Shown here: positions 48,621 through 63,139 of the stretch, one piece after another
Layout of the letters: every line of letters begins with the position of its first letter
How positions within the stretch are numbered: position 1 is the first letter of the stretch
Source: Pogonophryne albipinna
Lineage: Eukaryota; Chordata; Actinopteri; Perciformes; Artedidraconidae
DNA length: 64,000 bases
Direction of reading: 5' to 3'
Assembly: GCA_028583405.1 (NCBI GenBank)
Contig: CM053260.1
Coordinates: 20,956,569-21,020,568, forward strand
Translations under genes and position numbers: made by a program
Notes under the pieces: model-generated
What the model saw: the letters and a program-made list of their open reading frames with translations, nothing else
Databases searched by the model: none
Told to the model about the DNA's origin: nothing

Positions 48621-51339
48621 GCAACCGCCCACCTCCCCCTTCTCACTCCCTCCCTCCCCTTCTCTTAGCTGTTCACCCCATTCTTTCTTGTTCTCACAGA
48701 TCCCATCAGTTTATTTTGTCTCCCTTGCCACACCTTTGTTTCTTATTTTTGCCACATCCCGGACACTGATAGTCCTTAAACTCGTACACATGCTCTGGGT
48801 GTTAAAACAGGTTACAGACAACCCATCCTTGACCAACATGGGGAGAAGCCAAGAGTCAGGGGGAAACATCCTGAAGGCAGGTGTGGAGTAGTTTAGATCT
48901 GGGAGAAGAGCCGGGCAGGGGGCATGGACAGGAACATTTCGAGCTGTATGAATGTCCGACACAACAGTTGTGCACAAGTTCCACATCAGCAGTTTTTACA
49001 AGTGTTACATCCCTGACAGAAAAAGGGTATCAGTGGATAGTCACACAGAACCATTGTGATGCCACTGGGAATGAGTCAACTATGGAAGAATCCCAAAAGA
49101 AGGATGTCTTAAGATTTATACAAGATTCAACAAAGGATTTGCACTAACCGAAAAGAAACACAATATGCTAAGTCGAACTGACCAACTGGTACTCTTCTGT
49201 GCAAGTAAAAGAAAAAACTCTGTGTGTTGGATTCCTTTGTCATGCTCTTAAGTTAGAGGAGGGGGTTGGGGAACAGCAGTGGGAACATGGCAAAAGAGGA
49301 AGGTCAAAGGTCGTGTGATGTGTGATTCTCTTTCAGAGGTCACTTAAATGTGTCACAAATACAAACTTTACTCTAATTCTTAGCAGGAATTATTAGAAGA
49401 AACTCAAAACATTAAAATGAATAAAAGATGTGAGTATGCAAACTGGATTTGTTGGACCTTTGAGTGTGGTGTTGATGGACATTTTTGTTCGACATGAATA
49501 TGAAATGGAGGTGCAACACGCAGCTGGAAGAAATTAAACTAATGTGGGCGGTGGTGAGCCAGCTCCACAACTGGAGTGTTGATTCTTTGGACCAAATTAA
49601 GCTTTTTTTCCTCTCCAAATCTTACATTGGCAGCAAAGCCATTTCAAGTGTGTGCCGGAGAGCACCGCTATTTATTGTAACGGGATACCTATTGTACAAT
49701 ACTCATAGTATTTGTGTAGTAAAGTGGATGGTATACAATAGTTTGGAATCAGGACAGCTGTTGTCACTCTTATCTGCCATGTCAGCATTTATAGTCGTCA
49801 ACAACAAAGTCTAGTTAAAAGGATCGAAGTCCAACACAACGTCCCTGCATTAAACAATTCAATAAATAAACTGAGGTTATAATGTTCCATCTGACATGAA
49901 ATGAGAGGTTTTGAATCAACTTTTGATTATTTAAAATACTTTATTTTTTATACAGAGAAGTGTTTCGATTTGGGACAAAATATTAATAGCATATATCGTT
50001 AGTCTCGTTTTGATTTGTAATTTAAAGATAAGTGTCAAGGCTTTAATATTACCAAATGTTATATGAATTGACCTGTATTGACATCACATGCACTCAATTG
50101 TGTACATTTTCAGACTAAAAGGCATCCTTTTGTGCAAAGTCCTTGTAAAAGCTGCCATTTGTATTGATAGAATTAAACAATTTCCAGTGTGAGGCACAAA
50201 TAGGCATCCACATGTGTAAATGCATCCATGCCTACCATCCTGCATTTGTGTGCAACTGTGTCAGTATTCAAGTGCGTCTAAACAATTCATTGTGTTCAAG
50301 AGAGTGTGTAGGTGGGGCAGAGGTGGGGGGGGGGGTCTTGGCGACTCCACCCATCATTCACTCTGTTTGACAGCATTCCTTTGACTTCTTTTAATGCTGT
50401 TAGCTATACAAAGAGCTTCCCAACCAGCATGAATTCAGCTGCTTTTGTTTCATACAAAACCTCCCTGAGATCAACCTTAAATTTAACACGTATAGAACAC
50501 GTGTCAGTCCTCTCAGCTAACTCGCGCAAAGACAGTAAATATAGGTTTTTTGACTGTTGCTTTAATTCAAACATAAAAAAGACATATCTTTCGACAGCTG
50601 ATAACAACAAGGTAATAATGTATGCTTCACCGTTGATGTAGAGAACCAATCACATATCAGCCAGTATCAGTACAGTAGCCTAGGCTAATAAAGCTGCATC
50701 ACTCCATTGCATGCCTCCTTACTTTTGCAGCGTCCACTCAGGTCAACAGCAAATCAGGTCCATGGATTTATCAACTACTACTGCATCTTAAATCTAGATG
50801 ATCTCTGGCGTGTGGCAGCAGGGTGAATCCAATGCAGGGCGAAGAGGAGTTAGCTTTGTGATAGAGTATTTCAACAGAGAACTGGAATAACAGGACGGAT
50901 CTGTCATTGGGAAGGCACGTGCTAATGAGCTCACCTAGCCTCGACAAAAACAATATTGTACCTTGTGATGCATGTCAAACAGGGGACATACACAGAGCAT
51001 TGCACTGACATACAACCTGCTTGTGAGTGAGAAAAGTCAACAAGGCCAAAAGAGTATCTTTCTTCGATTTCCTTTCTCCATCTTGTTTTACCTCCTTCTG
51101 CTGTTTAGGAATGGCACAGTGAGTGAGAGTATTTCTTTTGTTCAGGTGAGACAATGCGATTGCATCTGTGGATGCAATAACCACTAATGCTGCTTTCATA
51201 TAAACTGTAGACACACACTTGCAAAACCATGCCCATATCAGATCATACAGCACACAAGTCGTACATGTGTACATATGTTTATGTTAGCTTGACAGGCTAG
51301 CTAGAGCCAGCGTTGATTTGAGTGAGTGAGAGTGTATTC

Positions 51340-52010
51340 TGCATCTCTCCTCTCCATTCCCTTTCTCTCTCTCCTCTCCACCCATCCCCTCTTCTTGCCC
51401 CCCTCCCACACCCAAACTCCACCCCACCCCCATCTCCATCCCCGCGGCTTCAGCCCCCCCCTCCCTTCGAGCCGTCCTCTTAGCCTATATACGGGTCGTC
51501 AAATCGTCTGTGCTGCTCTCCCCACAATTCATCACACACGCACGTGAACACCCCTCTGCAGACCACTGGCTCATTTGAGGGAGAGAGCAGCGTACCATCA
51601 GCACCACAAACAACCACAGCAGACAATACTGCTACTTGCCTAGATGCAGGAGAGACCAGAGCTCTCTTTCTCAAGGCTCGTAGACACAGAATGCCAAGCT
51701 TTAAAAATCAGGCACGAGTCCCTTCCTCTTCTCGCCGCTGCTCCGATCAACTGGCAGGAGAAATGAGAGAGACAGAGATACAGAGGGAGAGAGGGAGCAG
51801 CAGTGGCGGCGGCGAGAGGACGAGAGGCAGCGGTGTCATGAGTTGGGGGGGGGGTGCAGGAATGAGAGCAGGATGGAGGGGGGAAGGAGGGTTGGTGGGG
51901 ATAATGGGAGATTGGGAATGCTGAACGTGCGGACTGGGGTGACCACAAGAGAAGTCAGCGGTCGCCTCAGCAGCGGGGGAGGGGGAGGGGGCTGCGCTCA
52001 TATTTGAACA
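51340..52010. promoter_or_regulatory. GC/pyrimidine-rich tract, candidate promoter
   Basis: A mix of C-rich and G-rich runs with a GGCGGCGGCGAG patch, surrounded by AT-rich intron. On the minus strand a TATATAGG box lies at about 51485-51492, followed by GC-rich sequence. No recognisable coding exon. It may be a second internal promoter, an enhancer or low-complexity DNA. Confidence 0.22.
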
Positions 52011-52184
52011 GGGTTATGGGAAACAACTGACTTTTTGGAGATGTGAGTGAGGAGACTGGTTTAATATCACAACCATATTGATGAAATGTGTAGGCCTACA
52101 TCATAATACAACTCCCCAAGGTGAACAGCTCTGGTAAACATACTACAAACTGATTCTACACAGTAGCGTTACACTGTTTTAGTT

Positions 52185-52250
52185 TGCATTTAGTTTTTAT
52201 TTAGCTGACACTTTTATCTAAAGCGACTTACAATACGTGCAATAAACCAT
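52185..52250. repeat. Widespread fish repeat core
   Basis: The phrase TTTAGCTGACACTTTTATCT followed by AAAGCGACTTACAAT is a repeat core I recognise from many teleost genomes. Only this core is clear and the family name is uncertain. Confidence 0.6.
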
Positions 52251-52720
52251 GAAGATATAAACTCAGGTATATTTCTAATAAATAAGCCAATCATTTTAAG
52301 ATTGGTGCATTTCTTTCAAATAAGCTCAACATTTTCTGTGCTATGGGCAATATACATATTTGAAATGTTTACAATACTAATGTTTTCACTAGCTGCTGCC
52401 TCATTCATTGATATGTTCACTACATGGAAAATTGGCCATTCAAGAAGGTTAGAAAATAGTTATGGACTTTAATGTTTGCAATTTCTCCTCCTATTTTAAA
52501 ATCTTTATTTCCATCATATAGTAAAACTCACCAATTAAACATGCGAGTTTGGTTGTAATTCATATGGTAAAAAAAGACAGATTGTTGTTCATGTGCACCA
52601 GCACAACCACACACTTCTCCATCTGTTTCTCCACCTGCTCGCTGTGCATTAATCACACCTACAACTACACATGCACATGGACGGTGCCTCGAACAACCTT
52701 TGGACATACATCAACAGGAC

Positions 52721-52760
52721 ACACACTGACACACACTGACACACACTGACACACACTGAC
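52721..52760. repeat. 10-bp tandem repeat ACACACTGAC x4
   Basis: Four exact copies of ACACACTGAC head to tail in intron 2. A minisatellite-like array, not a CRISPR: there are no spacers. Confidence 0.95.
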
Positions 52761-53873
52761 CTCTCACAATCGCAGGCCAAAACAGTCCCAGAGAATCCAT
52801 CTCATTTATGCATAAACACTGCATAAATGAACATATGCCTTCCTATACAATGGCTGTGTTGCTGTTGTTTTATTCTGTGAGTGTGAAGGACATGAGGGAG
52901 TACTTATTCATGGACTGTGCCAACTGTAATATGCGGCAAATTATGTGTAAATGTAATATTCCAGTGAGTCCCACACTACTCTACAAGTGCATGAAAACAC
53001 AAACTTTACAATGCTATAAAACACATGGCCTGGGGAACACCTTCATGCTGTGTTTACTGCTAACAACACCAGGGTTTTACTAGTGTGCCATAGACCACTC
53101 AGTGATTAAAACGGCCATTATGGCCAGACCCCCACCCTCCACTGGTGTCTGGCTGACATATGGCGGTGGAGGTAATGCAGATAAACTCCCTCAAACAAGC
53201 CTCCCTGAATACAGATAGTCATTTGCGTTAGAGGGCCGGGAATAAATCAATTAAAAAGCCAGCGGATGAGAACCATTAAGGTGCTCTCTTTCAGGCCTGA
53301 AATTAACGGCTAAATCCAATGTGCTCAGGCTTTGGGAAACATGGGGATTGGATGCTGAAATTAATTACCAACAAAGAATATATTTTTCTGTATTTGTGTA
53401 CTGTACATATGTGATTGTATAAAGTAGTGTTGTGTACAGAAATGTAGGTACTTTTTCAATACCTTTGTTGAAATGGCTCTGTATTATTTCCTTACGTTAA
53501 GAATGTGTTAAATGTGTGGTTGGTCCTCCTGTTTGGAGGTCACCTTTCTAAAAACGGGTAATAAGATAAATATAATATATCTACCAGCTTAATTTCACTC
53601 TGGCTCTATATTATCCGACCAAGAGGCCAGACAAGTTTTTGTCACCAAACTAATCCTTTCAATACTATATAGTATTTTAAAATGACTTGTCCTTTCATAC
53701 AGAACGACCTAAAGAGTAAATCTCAGCGTTGGGGAGCCAATAAGCAAGCAGCATGTTTGCACGAAGATCTTTTTATGCTGGTGACTTGCTTCCCTATCGT
53801 CGAGGCATGCAGGAAAACTGAAGGAACTGAAAATTAAAAATAAAGATGTGTACTTAAAAATTAATGTGTTAAT

Positions 53874-54700
53874 TAGGGATGCACGATATTGGTTTTTTGA
53901 AACCGATACCGATAACTTCCTGCTTCTCAAGACCGATACCGATACCCGATAATAATATAATATATATATTAAATGTACCTGTAGTTTTTGCACACCTGGT
54001 GGTAAAAAAAAGACTAGTAGTGAGCAAATGACATGAGCATTACTACTATGAACAAAACAAAGCCAAGAACAGTTTTGAATCTTCAAAGTGACCATATTTA
54101 TTTTCCCAAATAAAGTTCTTGCCTTTTTCAAAAGCCTCGTTGATAGGTAAAAGCCCCGGTGCCTTTGCAGCTGGCTTTGGCTTCGCCGCTAGTTTAGCAG
54201 CGCAGGCGTCATCGTACGCTTTTAACACACCATCGTAGCGATGGCGATGTTTCAGGTGACTAATCAGGTTGGAAGTATTATAGCTCGTTGCCTTTTTCCC
54301 TCCTCGTGGAACTTCTGCATTTGTTAATACAAATAGCAAGCGAACTATCTAACTCTGAAACTTTGAAATAGTCCCATACTACCGACGACATGTTTGTTTA
54401 CTGTCCTGGCTTCACGGCCGCACACCATTTATGTCACAGCCAGGCAGGAGTTAGGGAGCGCTGGATTTGTGAAAAACTCCCCTCTTCCTAAACCACTAAT
54501 ACCACAGTACTGGCAAACCGGGAGGAGCCGAGTGAAAAACAAGCGCCCCTCATCCCAATCCACCCACAGCGCAGTATTTTTTTCTTTTTTTTACCCAAAA
54601 AATATATTGTATATTATCGGGGCTATTAATACTTTTATCGGGTTTATCGGGATGACGTCATAATTCCTAATATCGGACCGATAATTATCGTGCACCGCTA
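53874..54700 (-). mobile_element. hAT-like element with BED-finger remnant
   Basis: The ends are TAGGGATGCACGATA and, inverted, TAGCGGTGCACGATA. The flanks GTGTTAAT and GTTTTAAT agree at 7 of 8 bases, a slightly decayed hAT duplication. Length is 827 bp. On the minus strand (about 54340 to 54120) it still encodes VPRGGKKATSYNTSNLISHL KHRH, the HxxxH half of a BED zinc finger, then an Ala/Lys/Pro-rich linker. The catalytic transposase region is missing, so it is non-autonomous. Confidence 0.88.
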
Positions 54701-55540
54701 GTTTTAATGTGTTTTTATCAAAATGGACTTTGGAAATTCTGATATTGAAAATAGTATTATTCAGGGAGCAGTTTTAAAGTCAAGGTATCGATACTTATAT
54801 CCAAAACTTTTGAACGATACCCATCCCTTATGACATTCAACTTAGTATTGGTTACGACGAGATGTTGGTATTTAGACAACACAAGTACAAAGTATGATGT
54901 GATATCTAATGTGCATATAAGTACGCTGCATATACATGTATGCAGTAAATATTTAAATGCTGCAAAAGAAGTTGTTATATGTTGACTATATGCAAATCAT
55001 GGATAACAGGATTGGCACCATGCAGCACGCCCTTAGAAGAGTTGCACAGTTATCCCATTTAACTGTGCATGCCACATCCTTAGCACCATCTTCAAGGGTT
55101 GTTTTTCCCAGCAGGGAAGAATAAAGAACTTCACATATCTACTCCGGCTTTTGAGCATCAAGCAGCTACAAGAGAAATATGCAGCATCAAAAAACAAAAA
55201 TTCCTTTTAGATCTTTGCTTTATCGACAGTCAGGAGGAAAAAAGCCAAAGACACAAGCCTCTATTCCTGGATTACACAGAAAGCTCTGGCAGAGGGGATA
55301 CTGGTTAGTGATGGAGGGTGGGGGGCTCGGATGAAGCCACAGCACCTTTAATTACTGGTGCTATTGATCCTGTGGACATGAGATACTACCACTGTGGAGT
55401 CCCAAGACTTTTTCCTCTAACTGATCAGACAATATTAGCAAACACAGTGTGGACAGAATGGATGGCAGCTGGCTTTGTATCAACTCACTGCTTGTTATCA
55501 GCCTGGGATGTAGAGGGTTGACGTACAATAAAACCGATTA

Positions 55541-55888
<348 letters not shown>

Positions 55889-58800
55889 CTATAGCAGATA
55901 TAATGAGGCTGTTATAATTCATGGTGGAGTGTCAAACGGCCACACAGTTTGGCTCCCCGAATAAGAAATATGCAAGTTGATCCTGCAACCACAGCAAAGC
56001 TAGATGCTGAGTGCATAGCTGTGAATTGTAAATGTGCCATTGTCACTCAGAGGGGCGGCTGGCTGCAGACTCTCTTTCTTCTCCAGGGCTAGCCAGAACC
56101 TTAGTCTGCTAACACTACGGCTAACACTGTGAACCAGCCCTCCTGCCGCTACGCCATCTGGACCTCAGACACACATTAGGCTACTGACGGGCAGCGCGGC
56201 TGGAAAGTGTCCGCGTCCGCGTGTGCATGTGCGTGTGTGTGTCCAATACAGTATCATGCGTGTGCAGCACAAACAGTATGACAACATTACAGAAAAAAGA
56301 GAGGAGATGTATGATGTCACACAAATCAAGGAGGATTTACCTGATGAGTGCCGTGATCTAAATTCTATAACAGCGCTGCCTGAGGCAACAACAAGCATCT
56401 TATCACTTTATTTTTTAGTGCATGTCCCATTATTTATTATCCAAATTATTTATCTCCCATCTTTGCACGGCTGCTCAGACCATTTTTAGTTGTCTTGGGC
56501 AAACAACCAGTCATAAAAGGCCCTGGATCCTGTTTCCATGGAAACTGTGTGTATGTGTGTGTGTCTGAATGTGCATGTTTATGTGTTTAATAAGATGATT
56601 GAGATTTTTAGCATAGTACAGATGAGCATCCTGCAATGGTTGGCAGCATGATTACAGGTTCATGTGATACAAATACAATTCAATCACAACATGCTCCTCC
56701 CACAGATATGATATGACTGCTTTTTATTTCGTGTGACCCAAGAAGTTGTCTGTCATTCATATCAACATAAGTCACAAGAGAGGGTAGGAGGCAACAATGT
56801 ACTTGTGGTCACATTATACTTATAAGATTGTCAAAGTCTGGTTTACAAGCTTTCAGACTCAAAATCTAATTAAAACGTCAATACTTACAGTAACCTGAAA
56901 CCCCGTCTTTACCATAGAGGTCTTTACACGTGTTATTGTAAAGAAACATGTACTGTTTGCGTTAAACAAATAGTATTTATCTTTTATTGATTATATTTTA
57001 TTGTTGTAAAGTAATTGTTTTTATTTCTTGTGATGTTCTTTCTTATGACTAATACGATCTTTAGTGAATCCAGGCCGAAGAATAGAAACTTATTTCATTG
57101 AATTAATAAGAGACATTACATAACACCATAATTATTCTCATAATATGGCAGATGGATTAAACGTCTGATAGGAAAAAAATGAGATAGTGGATAATGTGAG
57201 GCGTGTTTATGAAGCTAAATCAGGCCTTGTGTGTGGTTGGATGATCACTGGTGGTCAAGCAACTCAAGGAGCAATTACATACACTTTAATCCAGTTCTGT
57301 AAATGCTCTTCTCCTCTCACTCTGTATTTGCTTATCTTGACGAGCTCAATGTTGTTTGATGAAAATGAACGATAATCATTTTAAGGCCAAACACTGCGAG
57401 AGACCGGACCCTAGAGGAAGTGCTGCGTGGAGGAATGAGGGGATGGTAATCACTTAGAGACGTGTCGATTCAGTAGCTTGTGCTATCCGTCCAAATATCT
57501 TTGGCTCCTTTGCAGACACGAACAGCTGACATGGCATAACATGTTCATCACAGGTTTGAATGTGTTTTATTGAATAGCAGGATTATCTGACCAATCACAA
57601 CCAATGTCCTATTCTGACATGGATCGTGATGGATCAATGCCTCACAATAAAACGGTGATTCATTTAGAAATAGTAGAATCTCTGTTTGGCCTGTGTGGCA
57701 GGTTGTCGATTATTTATACGATTCAGTTCAGGCGATTGGTTTTTGCACACAAGTGGTGTTAATATGTTGAGATTATCCTGCAGAAAAAAACAGGCAAGTA
57801 TCGTAAATGTTTGTTGGAAAAACGCATTGCTTTCAATCGAGGGACCCCCTGCAATGCTTCTGGGTCAGCCTACAAGCATACGTCATCACTGAACCACTCT
57901 TTATATTATATATAAAACTATTGTAGTGGCTATTTGTCAACAACAATACAACTTCAAAAGGCCACTGAGGCACCAGGTATAGTGGATCTTAGGCAGATCA
58001 TGAGTTGGTAATGAGTCCAGACAAGGCATCAACGTTTTTGTGGTATTTATTAGCTTCACCATGGCAACAATACAGCAAAAGGTGTTGAAATGTTTGCTGA
58101 ACTCAGCCCTGATACTGGTAAAAAACCATAGACCTTCCCGGTGCCCACTGGCTGCTGCTGTGCCCTGATTGACTTAAATAAATCCAGCTGTGTGCCCAAA
58201 TTGACCCATCACCTTCAAAATAAAAGCATTTTAGCTGGAACACAAATTAACTTAAATAATATGGCTGTAAATTAATGAATTCTACAAAACAAAAAATAAC
58301 AAATAAATACATTAAATAAATGTGAAAAATACTGAATAGCTTCCACAACTATCATATTCTGATTTCTTGACCCTTTGTTTTAAATGCATAATGATTAAAA
58401 CAGTGTCTTCAATGCATTCAAAGGAGTTGAAGATACCCAACTGCTAGCTCTTCATTGGTCTGTGCTGAAGTGCTGACTGGGACCAAAGAATGCATGAGAG
58501 CTGAGGTTCAATCAAACTCAGTTTGCTTCTACCTAACATGATATGTTGTTTCTTCTGGTCTGAGGTCAAATACATTTCTCACCACATGTATTATTCTCCT
58601 TCCTGTCCACTTCTTAAAACAACAGCAGAGTACTTTAAAAACACTCTTATTAAGTGCATCTGCAGTGTGTGGATTTCAGTCTATTGGTTGGCTCTGAATG
58701 TGGTCTAGGTTGGGCCAACTGTAGTTCAAGAACAGTCGACGGTGTTATCTTAGAGATCAATATCCTGTGGGTGCATTACCAGCAATCTGTCACCCATCTC

Positions 58801-60194
58801 ATGTGAGAGAAGATCGAGAAGGTCATGACTCTGCATTCAAGCCTTTAAGGCAGAAGTCAGCTCCTTCAAACCAGTGTCACATATGTTAACAACATAAGCC
58901 CATTAACTGCTACTTTGGGGTCTTTTTAGGTATATATGACAAAGCATGCTGGCTCTGATGGCAAACAAACAACACTGTACTGGTTATGAAGACTTAGTTA
59001 TGGACTTACTTGATCAGACCAATTCAAAGACCAATATAGATCTGAGATGTTAAGACACGCAGTACATTGATCTTATTATAGCTGGTATTGATTGGGTCAT
59101 AACGATTGTGTGGGCTCATCAAGTTACAATGTATTCCCTTTATTTGATATCAACAATATTCAAATAGTACATTTTTAGACGCCAAACCCACAACCATTAT
59201 TGTCCTTGAATATATTCATTAATATTGACCAGTCGGCCACATATAGCACTGTTACCAGAACATTTGGCCCCTCCGCAAACACATAATTAGAAAAGACGTA
59301 TCCTTCAAACAAAGTCCACCTGGTATAGATTTTCCATAAGCCCCCTAAAACAGAGCAAGATTTTGAGAAGGAGACATGCAACCCATGGCAGAAGGGAAGT
59401 GGGGGAGGAGGGGTTTGTGCGATGAAGCTAAGGGAGAGGGAGGCAGAGTGTGTCCAACATAAAGGCAACATCAGAATAAGCCACACAATGCATCAAAAGA
59501 GTTTTAGACACAGTTGAAATAAGAAAAACTTTCCAGGCATCCTCCACTAAGTGCCCCCAATGCGTCCCTCAGTTCTGATCAGCCAGCCAATGCCCTGCTC
59601 AGACATGCACAGCCAGACACGGCACCAGCCAAAACCTCAGCTAGCGGTTGACATCTGTATTCACAGCATGGAAAAACCAAACTACAATGAAACTCGATCC
59701 TCCTGCTCGTAGTGGGAAAGTAAAGGTTTGACCGATTTCTGCTGATTCGGAAATGGCAGGAGTCACGGAATAGTACGGGCCCTTCACGCTCCAGACCAGC
59801 GGTGTCATTACAGAGTGGAGAGCCCCGGTAACGTGCTTGATATTCAAAACCTACAGCTACTTTAATACTACATAGATGTCTTTGTGTCACCCAACTGCTG
59901 TTCCTGAAAGTAATCTTACTTGTGTGTAGCGTAGAAAAGTAGCTGAGGTTGTCAATTCAAGACTTGGGGTTCAGGCCAAAACCCAAACTTACTTACACTT
60001 CATTAGTTTCACTGGAAGAACCCAGGAAATGGAAGTTTTGCATGCTAGATGTGTGAGTGTAATTCCAGAAAAACGTTCAGAGGATATGCATTTCCCTCAA
60101 ATTGTTGTTTATAGAGGCTGTCCTTTATATTGTGCTTAGATGTATGTCAGAGATTTCAATCAAATATAGGGTGTTCTTAGCCAGGCTAATGCCA

Positions 60195-60355
60195 TGGCTC
60201 GAGGGATTACATTGCCTGTCAGTCCAATCCATCTGTTTACCCCTTTGGGTCCAGACGGAAATGTTTAAACAATTATTGGATGGATTGCCATGTGATTTGG
60301 TAGAAATGTCATCATGAGGTTGACATTTTTATTTTAGTCAGGTGACTCAACAACT
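60195..60355. repeat. Percomorph-type interspersed repeat, deleted copy
   Basis: The phrases TATTGGATGGATTGCCATG and CATGAGGTTGACATTT occur in the order seen in a very abundant percomorph repeat, but the central portion between them is much shorter than usual as I remember it. Supports a percomorph source. Confidence 0.55.
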
Positions 60356-61433
60356 ACTTCTTCTGGAAATCTGGTAGAAGCTTTGTCTTGTTTAGCTTGA
60401 TTTAAGAACTGGAATCTTATTACAGGTAGCATTGGTTAGTATTAGAATCATGGCATGCCCTGTAGTAAATAGCCTCACTTGAAAAGGAATTTATTCAGAG
60501 GCATGTAAGAAATGTTCTAACTTCAGTCAGCTCTCTGGGCAATGGTATACACACTGCCCCTCTGAACACAAAGCACCAGTCTAAGTGACAAAGCAGAAAG
60601 CACAGTCATATGCCAGGGTGCCAGCCTGTTTTACACTTAGCCAAGTCAGATTTGGCAGCGCCACCATGTTTGGCTGGGCACTGAGTGTTGTATCGATGTA
60701 GAATACACAAACAGTCTGGCATACAAGGTAACAAAGGACTTTGTGTTATTTCCTCTATTCAATTGTCTTTTTAACATCAAGGGACATATTGCCAGGCAGA
60801 GGCTATGATTAGAATAAAGTCTTATATCAGTGGGCTCTTTATTGCTAAATTTAGCGTCTCCAAAATGGGACGTAGTAAAGAAGTGGTCAACTGGAGCTGT
60901 GCCATTCAAACATGACCTACTATGAGTTAAATGTAACTGTGAGACATACACAGGCTGTCCAAGGCATGTCTTAAGTAATCAACTATTAAGCGAGCAGTCC
61001 CTCCATGGCTCTAGTTAATCAGATAATCAGGGCTAATCACCATTTAATTGATTTGACCATCAGCTATCTACAGTTAACATGTTCAGAGCTTAACCATATG
61101 TCATAATGATTAGGGATGTAGAGAAGACAGAGAGAGCTTAATCTGACTCTTGATCAGTAATTAGGGATCTTAATTTCTATCCAGCTTGTTAAGAGCGGGT
61201 CCAGGTGATGGTAGAGGACTAAACCACCATAGCTGGTAAAGTTTATGTATGATGACCGACCCACACTTCAGCAAAATGAAAGTCAAAAATCCCTATGGCA
61301 AGGAAAGTATTTATTACAAGCCAAGGCGGTTGTTGAAACAGCTTAACAATCAAAAAGTATTTAAAAAAGAAGTCTATAAATCCCAAACTGCAGAGATAAG
61401 GAGACCATTATATCAGATGCACTGAGGTATAGG

Positions 61434-61577
<144 letters not shown>

Positions 61578-63139
61578 CATCCCTGTCTCTGAGCTCAACA
61601 CCACCCCCTATGCTCCTCTGTCGGATGTGGCTTGCATCACGCAGCAATGGCCGGGCTCTGTATCCATAGCAACAGCTGCCAGATGAGTGCAGACTGTGGA
61701 GAAGATGGTGATGGTCGTCATAGTCTGCTGCCCCCATCTGGGCTAACAGGATATTACAAAAACAGAAGGAGAGGTCTTCCTAACAGAAATAGATAATGCG
61801 CCACACTGGTGGATGTAGCAGAGTTTTCAGATTAAATATGTATATATTTGTCCTATCCCCTTGTGACAGGGATAAGCATGATTGTATGAGGTGGTGAAGC
61901 TTCAAACAGAGGGGGGTGTGTCCCTTAATAGCAAATGAAAACATTAACCTAACCCTCTCCTGATCATATCATAACAGGACCTGAATTTGAGCTTTTTGGT
62001 GAGATTGTAAGAGAAAAGGCTTCAGAAATCATAACGAAGCCAAAGAGAGAATAACAGCAGAAAGATTGTATTGTCTTTTCCTGAGCTGATTGAATATCTG
62101 TGAGCCTTAAATTAGGCACATGACCAATGGCTTTCATTGTGAGGCAACCAACAATCATTTTTATACCTGACATCTGTTTTCTGGAGATAAAGAAACACCG
62201 GACCCAAGATGGCCCGGGGTAAACCTCTGAACGCAGTCAATCCTGTCTATATGTGTGTGTGTCCTGGAGCCTGTTTACTATGTCCGAGATTGCTTTCATT
62301 GATCCTAGTTCTCCACAAAGGGAAAGTAAATCCTCAGAGGATTCATATCTGCACGTAGAGCAGGAAAAAGGGCTTCAGTGAAGATGTCAATCTCCCTGCA
62401 GCGATCTGACAGTGGATTGAGAGGAGCACAAGTGTGTGCGCAGTAGATTTGATGTTTCACATTAATCTCCCTTTGATTGTGGTAATTTGTGAAGTCTATT
62501 ATTCGCACAAAATGAAAGACCATCTAATTTAGCAAACATCCTCTGGCCAAGGACCCCCACACTATCAATAATTCACAAACACTAATACAGTGCCCATATT
62601 ATGATGTGTGTGTGCTGAACAGAATACTATAATTTCTCTATGTTATTGATATTCCTGTGATGATGTCTCCTGTGAGCCTCTACAATTGAAGCTGCGTCCC
62701 GAGAGGCTTGTGAATGAGAGGATCCATCATCCTCTGACACACAGGATGGTTTTGCATTTACTGTCGAGGAGTATTGCACTAGATGAGATTGCCAACACTC
62801 ATATTTAAAGTCCAGGAATATGATGTATAAAAAGTACAAACCGACCACTATGAAGTCATTTACATCCACTTACAACATCCGCAACAAACATGAAAGTGGA
62901 TTATGATTAACACAAACCACAGAATAAGAGGTTTACGCTCACCAAGGCTGAGATTTGCTCTGCTAATGACGTGATTATTGACAGACTGATGCATAAGCCA
63001 GTTAGAGTGTTTTGGAGGGAATTACCTCTCCATCATGGCCAAGTCACATTGAGGCGCAATTCATGACCAATGGGAGTATACGTCTCCTGTGGCAGGCCAG
63101 CTGATTTGCTCCCCCCTACTAAGAGAGCCGATCAGCACT

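Noticed and set aside
52721..52760. Short direct repeats as a CRISPR
   Set aside because: Ten-base units with no spacers; a simple tandem repeat.
59579..59890. 103-codon minus-strand frame as a candidate first exon of magi1
   Set aside because: It lacks the basic Trp-containing N-terminus and PDZ0 features expected of the MAGI start exon.
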